Shown in pieces: positions 39,949-51,040 of a stretch of DNA of 64,000 nucleotides. The notes under the pieces are model-generated. The model worked only from the letters and a program-made list of their open reading frames with translations, was not told the DNA's origin and ran no database searches. Each line of letters starts with the position of its first letter. Position 1 is the first letter of the stretch. This stretch comes from Heracleum sosnowskyi (Eukaryota; Streptophyta; Magnoliopsida; Apiales; Apiaceae): positions 89,510,363 through 89,574,362 of the forward strand of contig CM061239.1 of the NCBI GenBank assembly GCA_030848705.1. The letters run 5' to 3'. A program made the position numbers and the translations under genes.

Positions 39949-40653
39949 GTGAGCGATATCTCTGACCCTGCGGCTTATGAGAGACAGCACGACGAGGACT
40001 TGCTTAGGACTTCAGATCCATACTATGAGGATATTGAGGAGGACCCGGAGGAGGACCCGGAGGAGGACCCGGAGGAGGTCCAGGTAGATGCGGATACCGA
40101 GGATATTGAGGATTCTGATGATGAGGATCCAGAGGAGGATCAGACCCTAGCGGATACTGAGGATATGGAGGGGGATGCTGAGGACCAGACTCCACTTCCT
40201 ATTGAGAGAGCCCATACCCCTCCACCACTGCCCTTGAGCCCTTACCCTGATGATCATGAGGAGCCTACCCCTGAGCCACAACAGGCAGAGGCTGCACCAC
40301 CAGCCGAGCCGGTTACCCCACCCCACGTTCCGTTAGAGGGGATACCAGTGTGTGTGCACAACTGGACCGTGAGCAGAGTTCAGGCAGATTTGGTGGTAGC
40401 TGAGGCTAGACTAGCAGAGTCCCGGATGCAGCTAGCAGCAGAGAGGGATGCCAGGATGGTACGCCAGGGCGGCGGGAGGTCTGTGCCCCCTCGGGTTGCC
40501 CGGAGGGCGATGACTCGTATTGAGATGAGGGCACGGATGAGGATTCAAGCTTTGCCTACTGATGGCAATGGCAGGATATCCCGGGTTGATGCTGAGGAGA
40601 TCTTTCGCATAGCCATGACGAGGGTGAGGGCATGGCACCGCACCAGTGGCTGA
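39949..40653 (+). CDS. Acidic/proline-rich ORF upstream of gag (ORF0) in gypsy copy 1
   Basis: The open frame of 234 codons starts after a TAG at a GTG. There is no in-frame ATG until the EDMEGDAED stretch, so the true start is unclear. The N-terminal half is very acidic with EEDPEEDP repeats of a 12-bp unit, the middle is Pro/Glu-rich, and the C-terminal third is basic (Arg-rich, RRAMTRIEMRARMRIQ). Copy 2 keeps the frame with one extra 12-bp unit and a few substitutions. The word tag|gtgagc at the start resembles a 5' splice donor, so part of this region may be intronic. I recognise no domain, and real translation is uncertain. Confidence 0.45.
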   Translation: MSDISDPAAYERQHDEDLLRTSDPYYEDIEEDPEEDPEEDPEEVQVDADTEDIEDSDDEDPEEDQTLADTEDMEGDAEDQTPLPIERAHTPPPLPLSPYPDDHEEPTPEPQQAEAAPPAEPVTPPHVPLEGIPVCVHNWTVSRVQADLVVAEARLAESRMQLAAERDARMVRQGGGRSVPPRVARRAMTRIEMRARMRIQALPTDGNGRISRVDAEEIFRIAMTRVRAWHRTSG

Positions 40654-41052
40654 TTTCAGAGTTAGTGATATGGTAGTCTAGTCTTCTAGTCACGTACGGA
40701 CATAGTAGTGCCGATTTTTGTGGGATTGTTCCATTGTATATATTATCCCTTTCTGACTAGAAGGATAGACCATGTATTTCACTTTTGACTAGATGTTGTT
40801 AGGACAGTCGTACTTGTGAACTGTCGATGTTGACCCAAACTTTGTATCTTTGGAATCATGTATATATTTGTTTCCTTTCAGTTGAATCCAGTACTGTTGT
40901 GACGAGATCACAGGTTTATTATACTATTGTCTGCACCGTATGATAGAATTGCGATAAAATATAGAACTGCGGAAGTCTACTTCCAATTATGTAGCGACTG
41001 TATTTGTAACCCAGTAAATGAGCCTAATGTGAATTTTCCAAATTTCAGTAGG
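40654..41052 (+). other. Spacer between ORF0 and gag in gypsy copy 1
   Basis: 399 bp without a gene. Two splice-acceptor-like sites are visible: tttcctttcag at about 40870-40880, and ccaaatttcag ending at about 41048, five bases before the gag ATG. The frame upstream of the ATG is open for 42 codons but starts at TTG. It is repeated almost unchanged at 50642-51040. Confidence 0.6.
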
Positions 41053-44000
41053 ATGCCTCCACGAAGAGTGGGAACTAGGGCTAATCCCCCTGAATCTGAT
41101 GATCAAGAAAGCCATAATCAAAATAGGGAAGACCCTGAGTATAATGAAGAAATGGATGAGGATTATAATGAACAGGACGACTCCCAGTATGGGGAGGCTG
41201 AGGAATCCTTTTTCACCGCAGAAGTTGAGAATGAAGAAGAAGAAGTTGAAGAGGAACAAAGAATAGAGGACCAGGGTGGAGATCCCATGGGTCAGTTCAT
41301 GAATCTACTCAGGCAAAATTTGGACCGTTATCCCCAACCACCCCACGGAAACAACAATACCGTAGCGAACTCGTTCAGGGCATTTAAGTCACTCAAGCCC
41401 CCGGAATTCCAAGGATCGGCTGACCCAGTAGAGGCAAGAGCTTGGATAAAGGAAATGGAAAAGTCCTTTGAGATTTTAAGCATTGAAGAGGCGCAGAAGA
41501 CCGTTTTTGCCACTTACCTACTGAAAGGAGAGACCAACTATTGGTGGGAGGCCAAGAAGAACATGGAGACGGATGTTATCGTGACTTGGGAAAGGTTCAA
41601 GCAATTGTTTCTAGAAAAGTATTTCCCAAGGTTTATGAAGACTCAGATGGAGCTTAAGTTTTTGGAGCTAAAGCAGAATAACCTGACAGTGGCTGAGTAT
41701 GAGGCAAAATTTACCGAGCTATCAAGGTTTGTGCCAGAGTTTGTAGATACCGAAGAGAAGAAAGCTAATAGATTTCAACAAGGATTGAAGCAGTGGATTC
41801 AGAATCGCGTGGCAGTCTTGGAGATTACGGACTATGCCACGTTGGTGCAAAAGGCTTCGATTGTGGAAGCAGGGAGTGATCAGATGCAGAGAGAAAGAGA
41901 GAAAGGAGGAACAAAAAGGAAACATGCAAGCATGGGTGGAGGTTCGGCAGGAAGACACACCCCAAATAGGTTTAATCGTGGGACAGCCTCCCTACCTGAA
42001 AGGAATACGGGTTTCAAGCGAACCGTAAGCTCAAGTGTGAACCAGGGCGGCAACCCATCAGGAGTGTCCCACTCTTACCAATCTCGACCCCCATTACCAG
42101 TATGTACGACTTGTGGGAGGAAACATCCCGGTGTGTGCAACCAGAGAACGGTAACCTGTTTTAAGTGTGGGCGAGGGGGCCATTATGCTCAGAATTGTAC
42201 CGTAGTTAACCCTAGCGTCAGCAGACACCTCACTTGTTTTCAGTGTGGACGTCAAGGTCATATGAAGAAGGATTGCCCCACGAACCGACCCACAGCATCA
42301 GGGGCCAGCAAAGCTGCTTCTAACAAACCACCAACTGCTAGGACTTTCAACATGACAGTGCAGGATGCCGTGAGGAACACGGATGTGATAGCAGGTACCT
42401 TTTCTCTAAATTCAGTTAGCGCAAATGTTTTATTTGATTCTGGAGCGACTAAATCGTTTATATCGAGGGATTTTGCGCATAAATTGAAACTTAAATCCCA
42501 ACCATTAAAGGATTCCCTACAAGTAGAGATAGCTAACCACGAAATAGTCCCAGTTCATCAGATGCACCCAAACTGCAAATTGGAAATAGGGGAACAGTCT
42601 TTTTGTGTGGATTTGATCCCTTTTAAATTAGGAGAATTTGATGTCATTTTGGGGATGGATTGGTTGTCTCGCCATAACGCGCAGATAGATTGTAAAGGGA
42701 AGAAGGTTAGATTGAATGCCCCAGGAAAGAAGGAAATAGTGTTTAGGGGGATGAAACAGACACAGAAATTTCTAACCATGGCGCAGACCAAAAGATTGTT
42801 ACGAAAGGGAAATGAGGCTTACTTAGCATATGTCGTAGACACCCAGAAAGAGGTACCTAGATTGCAGGACATCCCAGTAGTCAATGAGTTCGAAGATGTG
42901 TTTCCACAAGATCTTCCAGGATTACCACCCGATAGGGTAATTGAGTTTGCTATTGAATTAGCCCCGGGGACGGCGCCAGTTTCGAAGGCCCCGTACCGGT
43001 TAGCCCCAGTAGAAATGAAAGAGCTAGCTACCCAGTTACAAGAACTGTTGGAGAAGGGAATGATAAGACCCAGTGTGTCGCCATGGGGGGCACCAGTGTT
43101 GTTTGTTAAGAAGAAGGATGGGAGTATGAGGTTATGCATCGACTACCGAGAGTTGAACAAGCTAACTATAAAGAATAAGTACCCATTACCCAGAATAGAC
43201 GATTTGTTTGACCAGCTAAAGTATGCTGTGTACTTCTCTAAGATTGACCTGAGAACCGGATATCACCAATTAAAGATTAAACCCGAAGATATTCCGAAGA
43301 CTGCGTTCCGTACTAGATATGGGCATTATGAATTCTTGGTGATGTCGTTTGGATTAACCAATGCCCCAGCAGCTTTCATGGATTTAATGAATAGGGTGTT
43401 CAAGAAGTATTTGGACGAGTTTGTTATAGTTTTCATAGATGATATTCTTATCTACTCAAAGACAGAGGCAGAACACGCAGAACATTTGAGGATAACCCTA
43501 GAAATACTCAGGAAGGAACAATTGTATGCCAAATTCACAAAGTGTGAATTCTGGCGAAATGAGGTTCAGTTTTTAGGACATGTGATCAATAAGGAGGGAG
43601 TGTTGGTTGACCCCTCCAAGATAGAGGCAGTTTCAAATTGGGAACGACCAACCACACCAACAGAGGTGAGAAGTTTCATAGGATTAGCAGGGTATTATAG
43701 AAGATTCATTAAGGATTTTGCGAAGATCGCAGCCCCGTTAACCCGACTTACCCGAAAAACTGAGAAGTTTGAATGGACGGAAAAGTGCGAGGGTAGTTTC
43801 CAAGAGTTAAAGAAGAGGTTGGTGACTGCCCCTGTGTTGGCATTACCAGATGGAAAAGGAGATTTTGTGATTTACAGTGATGCTTCACATAAGGGATTAG
43901 GGTGCGTGCTGATGCAGCACGGTAAGGTAATCGCATATGCGTCGAGGCAATTGAAGGAATATGAAATTCGATATCCTACTCATGATTTAGAATTAGCAGC

Positions 44001-45756
44001 CGTAGTTTTCGCCTTAAAGATTTGGAGGCACTACTTGTATGGAGAGAAGTGCGAGATTTACACTGACCATAAGAGCCTCAAGTACATTTTTACCCAGAAG
44101 GAGCTCAACATGCGCCAGAGAAGATGGTTAGAGCTGATCAAGGATTATGACTGTGAAATTCTGTATCACCCAGGGAAAGCCAATGTGGTGGCTGACGCCC
44201 TTAGTAGGAAAGAGAGACTCAAGATGATAATGACATCAGAAGAACTGATCAGAGAATTTGAAAATATGGAAATAGAAGTGAAGGTGACCGGAGACGGTAC
44301 CGAAAAGCTGTTTGAGATTTCCTTGCAGCCAGAGTTGCTAGAAAAGATAAGAAGGTGTCAGGAAAGGATGATAAGTGAAGACAGGCAGTCAATGACCGGA
44401 GAAGAGATCCACACTGTCAAGGATGATAAAGGAATAATGAGGTATACTTACCGAATTTGGGTTCCGAATGTTCGAGAACTGAAAGACGAAATTTTACACG
44501 AGAGTCACAGTTCTAGGTATTCAATCCACCCAGGAAGCACCAAGATGTATGGAGATTTGAAAGAGTACTACTGGTGGCCTAACATGAAAAAGGACGTAGC
44601 AGAGTGGGTAAGCAGATGCTTGACCTGCCAACGAGTGAAAGCGGAACACCAAAGGCCCAGTGGACTTTTACGACCTTTAGAGATTCCCGAATGGAAATGG
44701 GAACATCTAGCCATGGATTTCGTAGTGGGTTTACCAAGGACCAAGGCCAATCACGATGCCATATGGGTAATCATAGACCGATTAACGAAGTCAGCCCACT
44801 TTCTTCCGATCAACGAAAGGTACACTGTCGACAGACTAGTGGATATCTACTTGAAAGAGATAGTGGCGCGGCACGGAGTCCCAGTCGCCATAGTATCTGA
44901 CCGAGATCCCAGATTTAACTCCAGATTTTGGAGGAGCTTCCAAGAATGTGTAGGAACTCGGCTGAACATGAGTACTGCCTATCACCCCCAAACAGACGGG
45001 CAAAGTGAAAGAACCATCCAAACATTAGAGGATATGTTAAGAGTCTGCGCTATAGACTTTAAAGGAAGTTGGGATGATCACCTGCCACTGATTGAGTTTT
45101 GCTACAACAATAGTTTTCATTCAAGCATAGGAATGCCGCCTTATGAGGCCCTTTATGGAAGAAGATGTCGATCTCCCTTGTATTGGGATGAAGTTGGAGA
45201 GCGGAAGATGCTTGGGCCCGAAGTGGTCCAACGGACTAAGGACATAGTAGAACTAATCAAAGGACGGCTGGTAGCAGCCCAAGATAGACAAAAGAAGTAT
45301 GCCGATTTGGCCCGGAAGGACAAGGAATATGAAGTGGGAGACCTAGTGTTCTTAAAGGTATCTCCTTGGAAGGGTTTGATGAGGTTCGGAAAGAAAGGAA
45401 AACTGAGTCCTAGATATATTGGACCATTTGAGATCTTAAGACGTATTGGAAACTTAGCATATGAGCTAGCATTACCCCCAAACTTGCGACAAGTGCACAA
45501 TGTGTTTCATGTTTCAATGCTGAGGAAGTACAACCCGGATGCTAAGCACATAGTGGAATACGAACAAGTAGACATGCAGCCAGACCTAACCTATGTGGAG
45601 CAGCCAGTGGAAATCATAGATCAAAAGGAACAAGTGCTCCGAAACAAGGTCATCAAGCTAGTCAGAGTTTTGTGGCAGAACCATAATGTGGAAGAATCGA
45701 CTTGGGAGCTAGAGAGCGAGATGCTAGAAAGACATCCCCATTTGTTTTCAGAATGA
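41053..45756 (+). CDS. Gag-Pol polyprotein with chromodomain, gypsy copy 1 (1567 aa, intact)
   Basis: The start is the ATG at 41053 (MPPRRVGTRAN); the frame is open upstream but has no ATG. Order: acidic N-terminus; gag domain (about 115-250, NYWWEAKKNM); three Cys motifs (CTTCGRKHPGVC about 350, CFKCGRGGHYAQNC about 369, CFQCGRQGHMKKDC about 395). Protease DSGATKSFIS is near 461. RT has LCIDYRELNKLT and catalytic FIDD (about 793). RNase H has YSDASHKGLG (about 940). Integrase has HHCC (HESHSSRYSIHPG to CLTCQ, about 1150-1190) and D, D, E in MDFVVGLP, SDRDPRF and QSERTIQ. The chromodomain is at about 1512-1562 (EIIDQKE ... ESTWE). No stop. Tyr in DQLKYAVYFSK (Asp in copy 2) and Cys in FCYNNSFHS (Ser in copy 2) look like private changes. 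The chromodomain is thought to direct integration to heterochromatin. Confidence 0.95.
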   Translation: MPPRRVGTRANPPESDDQESHNQNREDPEYNEEMDEDYNEQDDSQYGEAEESFFTAEVENEEEEVEEEQRIEDQGGDPMGQFMNLLRQNLDRYPQPPHGNNNTVANSFRAFKSLKPPEFQGSADPVEARAWIKEMEKSFEILSIEEAQKTVFATYLLKGETNYWWEAKKNMETDVIVTWERFKQLFLEKYFPRFMKTQMELKFLELKQNNLTVAEYEAKFTELSRFVPEFVDTEEKKANRFQQGLKQWIQNRVAVLEITDYATLVQKASIVEAGSDQMQREREKGGTKRKHASMGGGSAGRHTPNRFNRGTASLPERNTGFKRTVSSSVNQGGNPSGVSHSYQSRPPLPVCTTCGRKHPGVCNQRTVTCFKCGRGGHYAQNCTVVNPSVSRHLTCFQCGRQGHMKKDCPTNRPTASGASKAASNKPPTARTFNMTVQDAVRNTDVIAGTFSLNSVSANVLFDSGATKSFISRDFAHKLKLKSQPLKDSLQVEIANHEIVPVHQMHPNCKLEIGEQSFCVDLIPFKLGEFDVILGMDWLSRHNAQIDCKGKKVRLNAPGKKEIVFRGMKQTQKFLTMAQTKRLLRKGNEAYLAYVVDTQKEVPRLQDIPVVNEFEDVFPQDLPGLPPDRVIEFAIELAPGTAPVSKAPYRLAPVEMKELATQLQELLEKGMIRPSVSPWGAPVLFVKKKDGSMRLCIDYRELNKLTIKNKYPLPRIDDLFDQLKYAVYFSKIDLRTGYHQLKIKPEDIPKTAFRTRYGHYEFLVMSFGLTNAPAAFMDLMNRVFKKYLDEFVIVFIDDILIYSKTEAEHAEHLRITLEILRKEQLYAKFTKCEFWRNEVQFLGHVINKEGVLVDPSKIEAVSNWERPTTPTEVRSFIGLAGYYRRFIKDFAKIAAPLTRLTRKTEKFEWTEKCEGSFQELKKRLVTAPVLALPDGKGDFVIYSDASHKGLGCVLMQHGKVIAYASRQLKEYEIRYPTHDLELAAVVFALKIWRHYLYGEKCEIYTDHKSLKYIFTQKELNMRQRRWLELIKDYDCEILYHPGKANVVADALSRKERLKMIMTSEELIREFENMEIEVKVTGDGTEKLFEISLQPELLEKIRRCQERMISEDRQSMTGEEIHTVKDDKGIMRYTYRIWVPNVRELKDEILHESHSSRYSIHPGSTKMYGDLKEYYWWPNMKKDVAEWVSRCLTCQRVKAEHQRPSGLLRPLEIPEWKWEHLAMDFVVGLPRTKANHDAIWVIIDRLTKSAHFLPINERYTVDRLVDIYLKEIVARHGVPVAIVSDRDPRFNSRFWRSFQECVGTRLNMSTAYHPQTDGQSERTIQTLEDMLRVCAIDFKGSWDDHLPLIEFCYNNSFHSSIGMPPYEALYGRRCRSPLYWDEVGERKMLGPEVVQRTKDIVELIKGRLVAAQDRQKKYADLARKDKEYEVGDLVFLKVSPWKGLMRFGKKGKLSPRYIGPFEILRRIGNLAYELALPPNLRQVHNVFHVSMLRKYNPDAKHIVEYEQVDMQPDLTYVEQPVEIIDQKEQVLRNKVIKLVRVLWQNHNVEESTWELESEMLERHPHLFSE

Positions 45757-45774
45757 TTCCGGGACGGAATCCTT

Positions 45775-45789
45775 TTAAGGAGGGGAGAC
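45775..45789 (+). other. Polypurine tract of gypsy copy 1
   Basis: taaggaggggagac lies directly before the tgtaag start of LTR 2. The same sequence precedes LTR 3 (55763-55777). Confidence 0.85.
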
Positions 45790-48700
45790 TGTAAGACCCC
45801 AGATTTTGGGCAGAATTAAAACTTTTGTTATATGTTGATGTAAAAATGGATGGTGGCAATGACTTTAAGAATTAAGTTATGAAATGAATATGAATTTCGG
45901 TTTTCAAACATTTTTGAGAATAGTAAGAATGGACTGAACATATAGATAAGAATAATCTCTCTGGAGAATAAGAATACAATATTCCAAGGAAGAAAAGTAT
46001 TTTTATGTCATCCAAATCGATATCTGGTATGCATCCGACAACTCCGTGAACAAGATAGCGTATGCCCGAGAAAGCCCTAGAACATTGTCTAAGTACAAGA
46101 AATAAAGAGGAAATAAAACAGGAATATTGGAACGGATGATGATCCAAATGATTATGGATGAATAGTGACTTTTGTTAAAAACCACTGATGAATAGTAACT
46201 TTTGATGAATAGTAAATTTTTGTCGTTTAAAAAGTTTTTCAGACCACCCTATATACGGGACGATATAATGAACTTTCAGAGCTGTATTAGTGATCTACGA
46301 TGAAAATAAAGGAATGCAAAAGCTGTCAGAATCGGAAAAATAGCATTTCTGTTTTCTCCGAAATTTCACCAATAACGGACGGATTAATTATTATTTGAGA
46401 ATATTCGAAGGATTTAGATTATCAATTTTATGGATATGGATTAATAAAAGAATTAGAGATATCAAGGACGTACGGGATTAAATATAGATATGGAAGTAAC
46501 ATGTAACAAGATTAGTTCGAGGAATGCAACATTTGGATCATCCATGTGAAAGGAAACGAACCAGTAAAGTTACTTTAACAAGAGCCGTTGCATGTGCGAC
46601 AAGTGTCGAAAGAAGAAGATGCCAAGGACCATGACTCACCATTTGACCATTAAAATATCACAAATGTCATAAGTAATTAAACAAAAAGAAAAACAAAAAC
46701 ATCATCACCATTTTCATCAAACTTTCGGCCAAGAAAAGGAGAAGAGAGAAGTAGAGATTTCTTCCACCAACAATTGCAAACAAGAGCTTAAAACGAAGCT
46801 AGTGATTAGTACAAGGTGAGCCATGAATCTTATAGCTTTTCGTTAAGTCTTTCATGTTCAAATTTGAGGTCAAAGATGGAGATGAATAGTAATTTTCAAG
46901 AACTAACTTTTGATTCTTGGTTTCTTTTGATGATTCAAGCTAGCTTAAGGATATATAAGGGCTATACAAGGATTATTAGGCTTATACACACACCAAGGAG
47001 GTATGGACCTTGAACCCTTGAAAGTATTAAGTGATTTTTTTATCTTTAATGGTGTAAAAGCATGTTTATGATCTTAGTAGCTATGATTGGGCTTTGTTAT
47101 GAGTTGTATTGAGTTTTAAGAACGTAAAGGCATTGCTTGGCCTCAGTTCTTGGATGTATAAGATGTATATGTTGTGTGGAGAGATTGGTGAGCAAGTGGA
47201 ATGGGTTGAAATTTGGGATTATCTGATTCATAGCCGTTATAATGCCCGATTTTCCATAACCATTGTTTTGTCTATGATGTTCGGACATAAGGACTTCTGT
47301 CCAGAGTCACCACTGCCTAGTATTGTGTAGGTCTTGTTTCAAGGTTCGTTTTGATATAAAGATCATATGATTCCGAATTACGGTTTAGGAGTAACGAATG
47401 TCTTAATTAAGGACGTTTCGAGAAACCGAACTATACCACTTAGCCAACTTTGAGGCAATGATCACACCCCTTAAGTGACCAATCAGAATGTGAAACTTTG
47501 TGTTAACATGCTAGGTATGTTTAGGAGGACCCTCGAAAAGATTTCGTGATAAAAGGATTTAATCTCTATTTTATAAAAATGTTCGAGTCGAGCGTGCGCA
47601 AGAGGATTCTTAAGGAGTTAACTAGAAATCATGTCTTGGTTTAAGTAAAGTACATACTTAGTTTCGTGCAAGTATTCAAGTGATTAACCTTGGATCTTTT
47701 GACTATGTATAGATCGCCGGATTGACTCGAGGCACACTACCCCTACCTCACCACCAGGCAAGTTTTCAAAACCTATACTACTGTTGTTGTGATAATAAAC
47801 TGTTTTCATATATGTTGTGTACATGCGATATATAAATTGCATGCTTGTTTTTGAACTGCTATATATATATAGAAATACTTGAGGATATGATTGATGTGGG
47901 GCTTATAAGCTAGATATGGGATATCAGTTATAAGCCAGTTTTGTATATGATGCCCTAGGATAAGGGCGGGTGATTTTCCCTAAGATCAGGAATACTTATA
48001 TTTCGGTATATGTTAAAGGTTATTTCCGATACGATATCGGGTAACTGTTACTCGAGGGTTAATTGTTTTATTTAAGAATATTATTTATTAATATTCATTT
48101 TAAGGATATCATTTGTTAATATTCATTTGAGGATTATTGACGTTAAGAATATTATTTATTAATACTCATTTTAAGAATATTATTTATTAATATTCATTTG
48201 AGGATTATCGACTTACAGAATATTATTTATATTCATTTAAAGATTATTGACTTAAAAGATATTATTTTCATTTGAGGATTATTTATTTAATGAATATTAT
48301 TTCGAATATTCAAATGAGAATTATTAATTAAGGAATATTATTTCAGACATTCATTTAAGATTTACTTATTTAATAAATATTATTAAGTAATTGTAAATCA
48401 AAAGAGGTTCCCAAAACAATGTTTTTCCATTTAAATCTGTCTTTTAAAGAGGATTTAAATGCTCGCTCAACTATCAAAAATATGGGAAACCTGATTTAAG
48501 TGACTACTACTCTTTTTAAACTCTCAATTCAAAAACTGTCAAGAGACAGATATTTTTCGGAACAATGTAATTGTTGCAAGTCAATTATTGTGTTACCACC
48601 TCAACGATCGAGGGGTAAATTCATGGAACAAGTCGATATCCATTAAAAAGCCTAGCTTGGGAAATATTGGGGAATCTTCCTTTCTAATCTAGATATAACT

Positions 48701-49769
48701 ACTTAGTGGAGTCGTATCAACAAGTGTTACACTTGGGGAAAGGAGGACGACCTTTACGTTTCAGAGTCATGGATTTCATCTGAACTAGGAGTGGTGTAAG
48801 TGGTCCAGTTGCGATTGACACATCCAACTTTTTGGCCCCAAATGGGCCGGGAGGTCACTGAAAGGCGGTAGACAATGTCAGGCCGTCGTGATTCTTCCAT
48901 CTACATGTAGAAAACATATTTGAGCGGTGCGACGTGCTACTGATCATAGCAAGGTTAGGCACAGCGGGCGCGGTAGCAACTCCAGTATTAGTTCATCATC
49001 CAATTTGGATATTCCTGCAACATGTATTGGGGTGAAGAACCAGTCCTGTTGGCAGGGGGTCGAAAATGCTTGAAATCTAAGTGGCAATAAATTCATACAA
49101 CTCCACCTTTTATGAATTATGACTCTGATAAATCCTGAATAAGGATATATATATGCACAAGTGGATTTTGGGTTACGGAAAGATTTTAATAATTTTCCTT
49201 GAAACTTCATCCTTTATATTATACTAGTTCTTATCTGTTTAAGGCATAACATGTGACTGCAATATATCTTTAAATTGTTATATTTTGGTAATCTGTTATA
49301 AGTTATTTTTGGTGGGCTCTATTGCTCACCCTTGCTTTATTTATTTATATCACAACAACAGCTAGAGCAGATGGCCCGCAACAGTCACACCCTGCGAAAG
49401 CGGGTAGCAGTCGTCAGAGAATTACCCGTTGATGTCGTAGCCGCCATAGCTGAGGTAGTAACCACTAGTGTACTCAGCTTCAGCTTTTGTGTATCAGACT
49501 TATTTATATTACGATTAATGTAATCAACGGCAAGAACTTTTAAATGCTCTGTAATCTTTTGGGTTTGTAATAACTTATAACTTGTGGATCCTATGACTAG
49601 ATACTTATTTCAATTTCATCTCTGGGACTATAACTAGTTGAGTGTGTATGGTGATGTATTGTGGGGTCACAGCATGTAGTTTAATTGTTTTGATTCAAGT
49701 GCAAGTAATATTGATGGGAATTGAGACCGTAACGACCGGATCCCCGACCCCGGATCTGGGGCTGTTACA
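45790..49769 (+). repeat. Gypsy F LTR 2 (middle, 3980 bp)
   Basis: It is shared as 3' LTR of copy 1 and 5' LTR of copy 2, with no flanking target duplication. In its first two-thirds it shares LTR 3 variants: gactttaag near position 70, the 17-bp unit near 400, ttatctga near 1430, and cagaat and aaagatt near 2450-2480. It has several private changes further right. At ataactact (about 48697) it agrees with LTR 1 against LTR 3. Confidence 0.95.
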
Positions 49770-49773
49770 GAAA

Positions 49774-49784
49774 TGGTATCAGAG
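49774..49784 (+). other. Primer binding site of gypsy copy 2
   Basis: TGGTATCAGAG lies four bases after the end of LTR 2, identical to copy 1. Confidence 0.85.
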
Positions 49785-49924
49785 AGTTAGAGTTATAAAC
49801 CCCAGAGATGATGCGACGTTACAATAATAAATTCACTAAGATAATAAGAACTCTTGCCAAGTTCGACTAAAACCCTTATGGGAACTTTAATATCATGATA
49901 GTAACATAGTTCGTTATTGTGTAG

Positions 49925-50641
49925 GTGAGCGATATCTCTGACCCTGCGGCTTATGAGAGACAGCACGACGAGGACTTGCTTAGGACTTCAGATCCATACT
50001 ATGAGGATATTGAGGAGGACCCGGAGGAGGACCCGGAGGAGGACCCGGAGGAGGACCCGGAGGAGGTCCAGGTAGATGCGGATACCGAGGATATTGAGGA
50101 TTCTGATGATGAGGATCCAGAGGAGGATCAGACCCTAGCGGATACTGAGGATATGGAGGGGGATGCTGAGGACCAGACTCCACTTCCTATTGAGAGAGCC
50201 CATACCCCTCCACCACTGCCCTTGAGCCCTTACCCTGATGATCATGAGGAGCCTACCCCTGAGCCACAGCAGGCAGAGGCTGCACCACCAGCCGAGCCGG
50301 TTACCCCACCCCACGTTCCGTTAGAGGGGATACCAGTGTGTGTGCACAACTGGACCGTGAGCAGAGTTCAGGCAGATTTGGTGGTAGCTGAGGCTAGACT
50401 AGCAGATTCCCGGATGCAGCTAGCAGCAGAGAGGGATGCCAGGATGGTACGCCAGGGCGGCGGGAGGTCTGTGCCCCCTCGGGTTGCCCGGAGGGCGATG
50501 ACTCGTATTGAGATGAGGGCACAGATGAGGATTCAAGCTTTGCCTACTGATGGCAATGGCAGGATATCCCGGGTTGATGCTGAGGAGATCTTTCGCATAG
50601 CCATGGCGAGGGTGAGGGCATGGCACCGCACCAGTGGCTGA
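49925..50641 (+). CDS. Acidic/proline-rich ORF0 in gypsy copy 2
   Basis: 238 codons, equal to the copy 1 ORF0 except for one additional in-frame 12-bp unit (EEDP), Ala-Asp for Ala-Glu in the RLADSRM stretch, and two changes in the basic C-terminal third (Gln for Arg and Ala for Thr). Again it opens at GTG directly after TAG without an early ATG. The in-frame length change is compatible with coding constraint, but proves little because the repeat unit itself is a multiple of three. Confidence 0.45.
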   Translation: MSDISDPAAYERQHDEDLLRTSDPYYEDIEEDPEEDPEEDPEEDPEEVQVDADTEDIEDSDDEDPEEDQTLADTEDMEGDAEDQTPLPIERAHTPPPLPLSPYPDDHEEPTPEPQQAEAAPPAEPVTPPHVPLEGIPVCVHNWTVSRVQADLVVAEARLADSRMQLAAERDARMVRQGGGRSVPPRVARRAMTRIEMRAQMRIQALPTDGNGRISRVDAEEIFRIAMARVRAWHRTSG

Positions 50642-51040
50642 TTTCAGAGTTAGTGATATGGTAGTCTAGTCTTCTAGTCACGTACGGACATAGTAGTGCC
50701 GATTTTTGTGGGATTGTTCCATTGTATATATTATCCCTTTCTGACTAGAAGGATAGACCATGTATTTCACTTTTGACTAGATGTTGTTAGGACAGTCGTA
50801 CTTGTGAACTGTCGATGTTGACCCAAACTTTGTATCTTTGGAATCATGTATATATTTGTTTCCTTTCAGTTGAATCCAGTACTGTTGTGACGAGATCACA
50901 GGTTTATTATACTATTGTCTGCACCGTATGATAGAATTGCGATAAAATATAGAACTGCGGAAGTCTACTTCCAATTATGTAGCGACTGTATTTGTAACCT
51001 AGTAAATGAGCCTAATGTGAATTTTCCAAATTTCAGTAGG
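50642..51040 (+). other. Spacer between ORF0 and gag in gypsy copy 2
   Basis: 399 bp, nearly identical to 40654-41052; it holds no gene. The same acceptor-like tttcctttcag and ccaaatttcag words are present before the gag ATG. Confidence 0.6.
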
